This document shows, piece by piece, positions 21,220 to 28,358 of a stretch of 64,000 nucleotides of DNA. Below the pieces are notes generated by a model. The model was not told the origin of the DNA. It ran no database searches and was given only the letters and a program-made list of their open reading frames with translations. The stretch is taken from positions 1 to 64,000 of the forward strand of contig SUYU01000007.1 in assembly GCA_015060245.1 (NCBI GenBank), in the 5' to 3' direction. This stretch comes from Bacteroidales bacterium (lineage in GTDB: Bacteria; Bacteroidota; Bacteroidia; Bacteroidales; UBA932). Each line of letters opens with the position of its first letter. The stretch's first letter is position 1. The position numbers were made by a program, and so were the translations under genes.

Positions 21220-24027
21220 CTAATGTGCCTCCAGCCAATTCTTTCCGCCATTGCACTCTGCAATCAGCGGTACACTCAATTCAAGTACCCTCTCCATCTC
21301 CTCCTTGACCATTCTTTCAAGCCTCTCCTTCTCGGCAGGCACCACATCAAATACAAGTTCATCATGCACCTGCAGTACCATTGTACTCTCAAATTTATCC
21401 GTTTTTAAACGTTTGTATACGTTTATCATCGCAATCTTTATGATATCTGCCGCACTTCCCTGCAAAGGGGCATTTATGGCATTCCGCTCATTGAATCCCC
21501 GCACCACGGCATTTCTTGAGTTTATGTCGGGCAGATACCTTCTCCTGTGGCATATTGTCTCAACATAGCCGTACTCCCTGGCCTTGGCTATCATATCATC
21601 CATATATTTGCGCACATTGGGATAATTCCTGAAATACTCCTCAATAAGGGCCTTCGACTCCGCCCTGCCCATTCCCAGACGCTGTGACAGGCCAAAGGCC
21701 GAGATGCCATAGATTATTCCAAAGTTTGCCACCTTGGCCCTGCTTCTCTGCTCCCTGGAGACCTCCGACTCCGGAACACCGAACACCTTGGCGGCTGTGG
21801 CAGTATGAATATCCATGCCTCTGTTGAAGGCATCAATCAGATCCTTGTCGCCACTCATATGTGCCATGAGCCTCAATTCTATCTGCGAATAGTCAGCCGA
21901 AACAATGAAGCCCTCCGGGTGAGATGGTATGAATGCCTTCCTTATCTCCTTGCCACGCTCGCTCCTGATTGGTATATTCTGAAGATTGGGATTGGTAGAA
22001 CTCAATCTGCCTGTGGCAGTTATGGTCTGGTTGAAAGTTGTATGCACCTTCCCGGTCCTTTTGTCAATAAGCCCGGGCAAATTGTCAATATAGGTCGAGA
22101 GCAGTTTTTTCAATGCCCTGTAATCCAATATCAGTGATATTATAGGATGAAGGCCTGACAGTTCATTCAAGGTCTCCTCATCTGTAGGATAGTTCCCTTT
22201 GGAACTCTTCTTGACCTTAGGGTTGAGTTTGAGTTTTTCATAGAGCAGAACCCCTATCTGTTTTGGAGACGACAGATTTACAGACTCATCCTGGGCCATT
22301 TCACGAACCTGGCTCTCAATGCTGTTCATCTGTTGGGTCAGATGCCTGCTGTACTCCTTCAGATGCACCGTATCTATCTTTACTCCCTGCCACTCCATAT
22401 ATCCGAGAACACCTGCAAGAGGCATCTCCATGTTGGTGTAGAGTTCCTTCTGCCCCGCCTCTTCCAGTGCCTTAAGAATTTCAACGTAAAGCGGCAACAT
22501 GAGGGCACAACCCCTCTTTTCCCTCATAGCAGGTTCCTGAACAGTATCATCCTCTGCCATTGAGAAGAGATCAGGCTCCACTCCTGCATCAGCATCTTCT
22601 GCCATACTCTCCTGATCTGCGTCAATATCCACTTTAAGGTATGAGCGTATAAGCATATCCTCCTTATGGCTGCGCTCCGGATTTACAAGGTAGTGCATGA
22701 TTGATACATCCCAAATATTTTCAAGGACTCCGTCGGCAGAGTGACCATTGAGGTCAATGTCGGCATTCCAGAGACTCTTTATATACTCCTTAAAACCATA
22801 TCCGGCCTTAAATATGCTCCTGTCTTCAAGCACTTCCTTTATCTTCAGATATACCCTGCCTGATTCTCTGCGCAAATCGCAAAGATTACCTGCCACAGAT
22901 GTAATTAGGGAGCCATCCTGCGCTTGCGGCCCGTTTTTATATGCAGAAATCATAAGGACTCCGCTCCTGGTTATTGCAATACCTGCCAGGCCATCCCTTT
23001 TTACCGCATCAAGCGTTGCTTCAAGTTCGGCATCACTGCAATTGTACCGTATCTCCTTTTTTCCATACTCTTCTTTGCACTCCTCCCCTTCTGCCAGAGA
23101 TGGTGCATTCACAATACTCCCTACCCCACCGGCAGCCTCAATTGACTTGAGTTCTTCCAGAGGAAGCGGCAACAGTTTTCTCAATGAGTTGAACTCATAT
23201 TTATTGAAGATACCAAGAACCCTCCTATAGTCAAATGGCGCAAGCAATATATCATCAATTCCAAGAGGCAACTCTATATCTTTTTTGATGGTTATCAGGA
23301 ACCGGCTCATCTCCAACTGCTCTCCAGCCTGAATGAATGACTCCCTCTGCTTTGCCGGAAGTTCATCCAAATGCGACTGTATACCACTTATGCTGCCATA
23401 TTTGCCCACAAGTTTTTTGGCACCCACTTCACCTATTCCCTTTACTCCCGGCACATTGTCGGAAGCATCACCCCAAATGGTGAGGATATCAATTACCTGC
23501 TCCGGAGAACAGACTCCATAATAGGCACAAATCTGCTCCTTGCCCAAAACCTCAAATTCATTACCACCCTTGGCAGGCTTGTACTGGAATATATTGTCAG
23601 TAACCAGTTGGCCATAATCCTTGTCGGGAGTAACCATATAGACACTGTTGCCGTCGGCACCCCATTGTGATGCCATGGAGCCTATTACATCATCAGCCTC
23701 ATAACCGGGCATCATTACAACCGGGATTCCAAAGGCGGCAAGTATCTCCTGCAACGGCTCAAGAGCCTGCTTTACAAGTTCAGGGGCTGCACTCCTGTTT
23801 GCCTTGTATTCGGGGTAAGCCTCATGTCTGAAGGTCTTTGCCGGCGGATCGAATGCTACAGCCAGGTGAGTAGGCCGCTCCTTTGCCACCAGTTCAAGAA
23901 GCATCTTTGTAAAGCCGAACAGAATTGATGTATCCATACCCTTTGAATTTATCATAGGACGTCTCATGAATGCATAATACATCCTGAATATCTGGGCATG
24001 GCCATCTATAAGAAATATTCTCTTCAT
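21220..24027 (-). CDS. polA: DNA polymerase I
   Basis: 935 residues. It fills gaps and removes RNA primers. The 5' nuclease domain spans about residues 1-300 (FLIDGHAQIFR, AFDPPAKTFRHE, GYEADDVIGS, GDASDNVPGVKGIG). The polymerase domain spans about 530-935: motif A SADYSQIELRLMAH, motif B RAKVANFGIIYGISAFG, motif C LQVHDELVFDV, all intact. The middle 3'-5' exonuclease domain appears degenerate: where exo I should read like FDTET it reads GIAITRSGVLMIS, and the exo II area reads AGYGFKEYIK. Proofreading is therefore probably absent. It lies between queD and the sigma gene in one orientation. Confidence 0.97.
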   Translation of the reverse strand: MKRIFLIDGHAQIFRMYYAFMRRPMINSKGMDTSILFGFTKMLLELVAKERPTHLAVAFDPPAKTFRHEAYPEYKANRSAAPELVKQALEPLQEILAAFGIPVVMMPGYEADDVIGSMASQWGADGNSVYMVTPDKDYGQLVTDNIFQYKPAKGGNEFEVLGKEQICAYYGVCSPEQVIDILTIWGDASDNVPGVKGIGEVGAKKLVGKYGSISGIQSHLDELPAKQRESFIQAGEQLEMSRFLITIKKDIELPLGIDDILLAPFDYRRVLGIFNKYEFNSLRKLLPLPLEELKSIEAAGGVGSIVNAPSLAEGEECKEEYGKKEIRYNCSDAELEATLDAVKRDGLAGIAITRSGVLMISAYKNGPQAQDGSLITSVAGNLCDLRRESGRVYLKIKEVLEDRSIFKAGYGFKEYIKSLWNADIDLNGHSADGVLENIWDVSIMHYLVNPERSHKEDMLIRSYLKVDIDADQESMAEDADAGVEPDLFSMAEDDTVQEPAMREKRGCALMLPLYVEILKALEEAGQKELYTNMEMPLAGVLGYMEWQGVKIDTVHLKEYSRHLTQQMNSIESQVREMAQDESVNLSSPKQIGVLLYEKLKLNPKVKKSSKGNYPTDEETLNELSGLHPIISLILDYRALKKLLSTYIDNLPGLIDKRTGKVHTTFNQTITATGRLSSTNPNLQNIPIRSERGKEIRKAFIPSHPEGFIVSADYSQIELRLMAHMSGDKDLIDAFNRGMDIHTATAAKVFGVPESEVSREQRSRAKVANFGIIYGISAFGLSQRLGMGRAESKALIEEYFRNYPNVRKYMDDMIAKAREYGYVETICHRRRYLPDINSRNAVVRGFNERNAINAPLQGSAADIIKIAMINVYKRLKTDKFESTMVLQVHDELVFDVVPAEKERLERMVKEEMERVLELSVPLIAECNGGKNWLEAH

Positions 24028-24059
24028 ATCCGTGATACTCTATTTAATTCAATACAACA

Positions 24060-24506
24060 CTACCGGCAATTGTCTTGTGCATACCACTCAACAAATGATG
24101 AGGGGCTCTCGTGAAGCCTGATACTGTGCAGTTCCACATTTTCAGGAAGATGAGACCCTATAACCGAGGCAAAATATGCTATCAGGTTTTCACATGTGGG
24201 CTGAAAATCAACCAGCACCACCTTTTCGTAAGCATTTGCCAATTCAAATGCAACAGGAGCCTCACTCCTCAACACCAGCGCATGGTCAAATTTTTCAATT
24301 ATGGTATCATTCACAATCCTCTTGAAATCGGAAAAATCAAGCAGCATTCCATTCTTGCAGTCTGAATCATCATCAATTGGTGTACCCTTTACCGTTACAT
24401 ACATGACATAGGAGTGGCCATGGATATTGCGGCATTTCCCGTCATAATTGTAGAGAGCATGGGCGCCCTCATATCTGAATTCCTTGGTAATGCGTATTAT
24501 AGACAT
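24060..24506 (-). CDS. queD: 6-carboxytetrahydropterin synthase (QueD/PTPS family)
   Basis: 148 residues. The family converts dihydroneopterin triphosphate to 6-carboxy-tetrahydropterin in queuosine biosynthesis; related enzymes make pyruvoyl-tetrahydropterin. Zinc ligands are visible: H in YEGAHAL (residue about 16) and the HGH of CRNIHGHSY (about 29-31), with the catalytic Cys just before (C26). Later marks are LLDFSDFK (about 75), FDHALVL (about 92), PTCENLIAYF and the catalytic Glu/His region LHSIRLHESPSSFVEW. It stands 32 bases upstream of polA and is probably co-transcribed. Other queuosine genes are not in the window. Confidence 0.92.
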   Translation of the reverse strand: MSIIRITKEFRYEGAHALYNYDGKCRNIHGHSYVMYVTVKGTPIDDDSDCKNGMLLDFSDFKRIVNDTIIEKFDHALVLRSEAPVAFELANAYEKVVLVDFQPTCENLIAYFASVIGSHLPENVELHSIRLHESPSSFVEWYAQDNCR

Positions 24507-24524
24507 ATCGTATTCTTAAAACAA

Positions 24525-24532
24525 CAAAGTTA
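24525..24532 (-). promoter_or_regulatory. -7 box for queD-polA
   Basis: Minus-strand TAACTTTG matches TAnnTTTG, 18 bases before the queD ATG. A TTG at 24558-24556 is 23 bases farther upstream. Confidence 0.45.
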
Positions 24533-24620
24533 ACAAAAATCGGCAATTTAACCATCAACAAGCCTTAAGTAACATTTTTTACCATTAATGGGTTTTTCTC
24601 ATTAAAAAAAGTATATTTCT

Positions 24621-24650
24621 TTTGATTAATCTATTAATTTGTTAATTTTG
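24621..24650 (+). promoter_or_regulatory. Promoter of the aminotransferase gene
   Basis: TTTG (24621-24624) and TAATTTTG (24643-24650) are 18 bases apart, 36 bases before the ATG at 24686. Confidence 0.55.
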
Positions 24651-24685
24651 TAACAAATTTAATTCAAAGATAAAATTTCAACAAC

Positions 24686-25873
24686 ATGGATATAAACCAA
24701 TTTCTATCAGACAATGCCCTCAACATGAAACCCTCTCCTATCAGGGAGTTGCTGAGCATGATCAACAAACCGGGAATGATTTCATTTGCCGGCGGATTTC
24801 CAAACCCTCTATCATTTCCTATTCCGGAGATAAAACAGATAATGAATGAGGTATTGGACGAGCAGGGAACCCAGGCCCTTCAGTATGGAGGTACCGACGG
24901 CAACCGCAAGTTGAGGGAAGAGATTGCCAAGAGATACATCAAACAGGGTATGGATATCGATGCAGACAATATAATCATTACAACCGCATCGCAACAGGCA
25001 ATTGACCTTACAGCAAGAGTTTTTGTAAACCCTGGAGATACTGTGGTTGTGGGCCTTCCTTCATATCTTGGAGCATTGCAGGCATTCAACTCAGTAAGGG
25101 CAAACATTGTCGGTGCAGAAAAGGATGAGGAACTTGAGGCTGTTGTAAGGGCAATGTGCATGAGCGGTAAAAAGCCTAAATTCATATATGCGATCCCTGA
25201 TTTCCAGAATCCGTCAGGACTTACAATGACTGTTGAGCAACGCCAGTATATGGTTCATATCGCCAGAAAATATGATTTGCTCATTGTTGAGGACAGTCCA
25301 TACAGAGAGATCAGATTTGAGGGTGAGCACCAGCCGCTCATTGCAACAATGGCTCCTGAAAGGACAATTGTTCTTGGAACCTTCTCAAAGACATTCGTTC
25401 CGGGATTCCGCCTTGGCTGGGTAATTGCGCCTAAAGAGATTGTATACAGATACAATATTGCGAAACAATCTACAGATTTGTGTTCGCCTATCTTTGACCA
25501 GTGCGTTGCCGCCAAATATCTTGAGAAGGGAAACTTTGAAAAGAATCTTGAAAAGACAATTGAACTTTACCGTCACAAGAGGGACCTCATGCTTGAATGC
25601 CTTGAGAAATATATGCCGGAAAGTGTCAGATGGACAAAACCTGAAGGAGGATTGTTCCTGTTTGTACAACTTCCGGAAGGCTATGACACAAAAGAACTCT
25701 TCAAGATGGCAATTGACCAGAATGTGGCATTCGTGATTGGAGAGGCTTTCTTCTGCGACGATAGCGGAAAGAACACCATGCGTCTGAACTTCTCGTTCAT
25801 GGATGATGCAAACATTGATGAGGGAATAAAGAGACTGGCAACAGCCATAAGGACTCTTTTTGCAAGCAAATAG
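24686..25873 (+). CDS. PLP-dependent class I aminotransferase (2-aminoadipate/LysN-like)
   Basis: 395 residues, fold-type I. The N-terminus ISFAGGFPNP and LQYGGTDGNRKLRE match the MocR/LysN-type aminotransferase group. TTASQQAIDL binds the cofactor phosphate; YAIPDFQNPSGLTM has the Asn contact; IVEDSPYREIRFEG has the Asp and Tyr; GTFSKTFVPGFRLGWV has the Schiff-base Lys; and MRLNFSFMDD near the end carries the substrate-carboxylate Arg. These enzymes transfer amino groups from aromatic, branched or aminoadipate substrates to 2-oxoglutarate; exact specificity cannot be read from sequence. It is monocistronic, with a good promoter and a strong bidirectional terminator. Confidence 0.9.
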   Translation: MDINQFLSDNALNMKPSPIRELLSMINKPGMISFAGGFPNPLSFPIPEIKQIMNEVLDEQGTQALQYGGTDGNRKLREEIAKRYIKQGMDIDADNIIITTASQQAIDLTARVFVNPGDTVVVGLPSYLGALQAFNSVRANIVGAEKDEELEAVVRAMCMSGKKPKFIYAIPDFQNPSGLTMTVEQRQYMVHIARKYDLLIVEDSPYREIRFEGEHQPLIATMAPERTIVLGTFSKTFVPGFRLGWVIAPKEIVYRYNIAKQSTDLCSPIFDQCVAAKYLEKGNFEKNLEKTIELYRHKRDLMLECLEKYMPESVRWTKPEGGLFLFVQLPEGYDTKELFKMAIDQNVAFVIGEAFFCDDSGKNTMRLNFSFMDDANIDEGIKRLATAIRTLFASK

Positions 25874-25926
25874 ACCGAGTCTGCGCTGCAGACCTTATAA
25901 TTCATAGATTTTTTAATTAGAGTACC

Positions 25927-25957
25927 AAGAGGGTGAGAAACAGAATCTCACCCTCTT
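25927..25957. terminator. Bidirectional intrinsic terminator
   Basis: AAGAGGGTGAGA (25927-25938) and TCTCACCCTCTT (25946-25957) form a perfect 12-bp stem with a 7-base loop between the convergent aminotransferase and PspC-domain genes. Confidence 0.85.
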
Positions 25958-25970
25958 ATTCTTTAATGGA

Positions 25971-26156
25971 TTACTCCTGTGGCAAAACAATCCAAAGGAT
26001 AAGATACAACCAGAACAAAAGCGATCCGGTAAGTATTGTAAGGATAAGGTATGCCACTCTCATGATTGAGACATCTATTCCGAAATAGCGTGCCAAACCT
26101 GCACATACACCACCCAACTTCTTGTCATTTACAAGACGAACCAATTTCTTTTCCAT
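25971..26156 (-). CDS. PspC-domain membrane protein
   Basis: 61 residues, a minimal PspC domain. The N-terminal KKLVRLVNDKKLGGVCAGLA and YFGIDVSIMRVAYLI are diagnostic; one or two hydrophobic segments follow (residues about 34-58, LTILTGSLLFWLYLILWIVL). PspC proteins sit in the inner membrane and, in enterobacteria, tune the phage-shock response. Stand-alone mini-PspC proteins are common in Bacteroidota with no tested role. It is followed by the bidirectional terminator and lies downstream of rluD in the same orientation (71-base gap). Confidence 0.93.
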   Translation of the reverse strand: MEKKLVRLVNDKKLGGVCAGLARYFGIDVSIMRVAYLILTILTGSLLFWLYLILWIVLPQE

Positions 26157-26227
26157 AATTTCTGTTTTTTAGTTAATATAGTGTTTTTCCTGTTTATATT
26201 CCTATTAGTCTGATCAAACGATTTCCG

Positions 26228-27373
26228 TTACTCTTCATCCTCCAATGCCTGCGAATTGGCATATTTGCGCCACTTCTCTATAAGTGCGACCATATCTGCC
26301 GGCAGCGGGGTCTCAAAAAATATGTGTTTTCCAGTTACAGGATGGTCAAAACCAAGGGTCTTGGCATGGAGTGCCTGTCGGGGAAGCAACTGGAAACAGT
26401 TGTCAATGAACTGTTTGTATTTTGAATAGAGTGTACCCTTCAGAATCCGGTCTCCGCCATAGCGGTCATCATTGAAGAGCGGATGGCCAATGTGGTTCAT
26501 GTGCACCCTGATCTGATGCGTACGGCCTGTCTCCAATATACACTCTACGAGTGTAACGTAACCGAAACGCTCAAGTACCCTGTAGTGGGTAACGGCATGC
26601 TTGCCGTAATCCCCCTCAGGAAATACCTTAAAACGCATTCTGTCATTTGGATCACGGGCTATATTGCCCACAATCGTTCCTGTATCATCCTTTACATTGC
26701 CCCACACTATGGCAACATATTTTCTCTCTATTGTATGGTAAAAGAACTGCTTTGCAAGATTGAGTTGGGACTCGTCATTCTTGGCAACTACAAGCAGGCC
26801 TGAAGTATTCTTGTCTATTCTGTGCACAAGCACACCCATTCTCTCATCTTCGGCATCTGCACCCTGGCTCAGTCCCAGATGGTGCGCCAAGGCATTTACA
26901 AGAGTACCATGGTAGTGTCCATGTCCCGGATGGACAACGAGTCCTGCGGGTTTGTTCACAAGAAGAAGATCATCATCTTCATATACTATATCAAGCGGTA
27001 TATCCTCCGGAATAACCTCCATTCCCCTCCTGCGGTATGGAAGTACAATGGTTATCAGATCGTATGGCTTTACCCTGTAATTTGCCTTTACAATCTTGTC
27101 ATTCACCCTCACATAACCGGCATCAATAGCAAGTTGGATTCTGTGGCGCGAGGTCTTTTCCATGTGCTCCGTTATGTATTTGTCAATACGCAACAGAGAC
27201 TGGCCCTTATCTACATTGAACCTGTAGTGCTCAAACATTCCCTGCTGGGAATCATCATCAAAATCCTCATCAGCGCCCGACAGATCCCCACTCTCATCCA
27301 AATCAAGGTCGAGCATGGGATCATACTCCTGCACCAGTGCCTTTTCTCTTCTCTTTTCCTCTTTTTTTGCCAT
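26228..27373 (-). CDS. rluD: 23S rRNA pseudouridine synthase, RluD family
   Basis: 381 residues. RluD makes pseudouridines in helix 69 of 23S rRNA. An S4-like domain (SLLRIDKYITEHMEKTSR, RIQLAIDAGYVRVND) precedes the catalytic domain, whose active-site Asp lies in VHRIDKNTSGLLVVAKN. Later marks are ERKYVAIVWG, HAVTHYRVLERF and LETGRTHQIRVHM. The N-terminus has an extra acidic, disordered stretch (about residues 16-45, MLDLDLDESGDLSGADEDFD) not seen in most RluD proteins. ATG 27373 (MAKKEEKRREK) follows the PASTA gene stop by 10 bases, so the longer frame from 27430 is rejected. Confidence 0.92.
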   Translation of the reverse strand: MAKKEEKRREKALVQEYDPMLDLDLDESGDLSGADEDFDDDSQQGMFEHYRFNVDKGQSLLRIDKYITEHMEKTSRHRIQLAIDAGYVRVNDKIVKANYRVKPYDLITIVLPYRRRGMEVIPEDIPLDIVYEDDDLLLVNKPAGLVVHPGHGHYHGTLVNALAHHLGLSQGADAEDERMGVLVHRIDKNTSGLLVVAKNDESQLNLAKQFFYHTIERKYVAIVWGNVKDDTGTIVGNIARDPNDRMRFKVFPEGDYGKHAVTHYRVLERFGYVTLVECILETGRTHQIRVHMNHIGHPLFNDDRYGGDRILKGTLYSKYKQFIDNCFQLLPRQALHAKTLGFDHPVTGKHIFFETPLPADMVALIEKWRKYANSQALEDEE

Positions 27374-27383
27374 ATATCTCTGA

Positions 27384-28238
27384 TTACTCCTCCTCTTCGG
27401 TACTCTCGGGTTTCTCAATAACCGGAACAATTGTCTTGCTCAAATAGAGGGTTACACCTGTTCCCAGTTCAACCTGCACGGTATCACTTGCCTGGGGTAT
27501 CTGCCTGTAGACCAATGCACTCATGGAATCGGCATAATTCTTTACCGACTCATCAAAAAATAGTTTTTTAATGTTCAATGAATGCTCTGCAAGCCTCTCA
27601 CGTACAAGCCTGTATGGAACAGCCCTCATCTCCGGAACAAATGTTGCAGCCGAATCCTTTCTGTTGACTCCCACCTTGAGGTCAATCACACTCTCCCCTG
27701 GCAGTTTTGCACCGGGCGCTATGGGGCGGCCCCTGTAAAGTTGCTCAATCACATTGTTAGTAGCAATGTCATCCACATAAATGAGTTTGCCAAGCACCAG
27801 TTGGCTCGACAGCAGTTCAGACTGGGCCTGCCTCAATGAGTAACCTACTGTAGATGGCATACTCACCATTTTAGGCAACATTGCATTTATTGTCAGGAGG
27901 ATACGTCTGTTTTTCTTTACCTTTCCTCCAGCCTGTGGATTCTGACGGAAAATTGCACCTGGCGCCATCCTGTTGATATATACAGAATCTGTCACCTCAA
28001 GTCTCATGGAGTGGCTCCTGGCCAACTCCTCTGCCTGCTGTACACTCATATTTATGAATGACGGAACTTCAAGTTCCTGATTATGTCGTGTAATGAATTT
28101 AAGGAGTGTAAAAAGCACAAAAAGCAGTACCAGAACAGCGCATCCCGAGAGTACAAGATGCTTCAAAATCCAGTTGTCCTTCAAACCTGCAGCCTTTTTT
28201 CCAACCTGTTTGGCTCTCTCTTTTCTATTCTCCGCCAT
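27384..28238 (-). CDS. PASTA-domain membrane protein
   Basis: 284 residues: a basic cytoplasmic tail (about 1-26), one membrane helix (about 29-50, VLSGCAVLVLLFVLFTLLKF), then about three PASTA repeats outside (ELEVPSFINMSVQQAEELA; KMVSMPSTVGYSLRQAQSELL; TFVPEMRAVPYRLVRERLAE) and an acidic end. PASTA modules bind muropeptides or peptidoglycan in Ser/Thr kinases and PBPs; here no kinase domain is attached. In Bacteroidota this gene is regularly linked to rluD, as here. It may monitor cell-wall state; that is inference. Confidence 0.9.
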   Translation of the reverse strand: MAENRKERAKQVGKKAAGLKDNWILKHLVLSGCAVLVLLFVLFTLLKFITRHNQELEVPSFINMSVQQAEELARSHSMRLEVTDSVYINRMAPGAIFRQNPQAGGKVKKNRRILLTINAMLPKMVSMPSTVGYSLRQAQSELLSSQLVLGKLIYVDDIATNNVIEQLYRGRPIAPGAKLPGESVIDLKVGVNRKDSAATFVPEMRAVPYRLVRERLAEHSLNIKKLFFDESVKNYADSMSALVYRQIPQASDTVQVELGTGVTLYLSKTIVPVIEKPESTEEEE

Positions 28239-28293
28239 GTTAAAAAATATTTGTCACAAATATACGCATTATCTGAAAAAAATCTGTTCCCGG

Positions 28294-28334
28294 CAAAAAA
28301 ATATGCCGGAACCCATTGTATGAATTCCGGCATA
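28294..28334 (-). terminator. Terminator of the outer-membrane receptor gene
   Basis: TATGCCGGAA (28302-28311) and TTCCGGCATA (28325-28334) form a perfect 10-bp stem, followed on the minus strand by TTTTTTT (28295-28301). Confidence 0.85.
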
Positions 28335-28358
28335 CTTTTCTATTGCCTGAAAGCCCAA

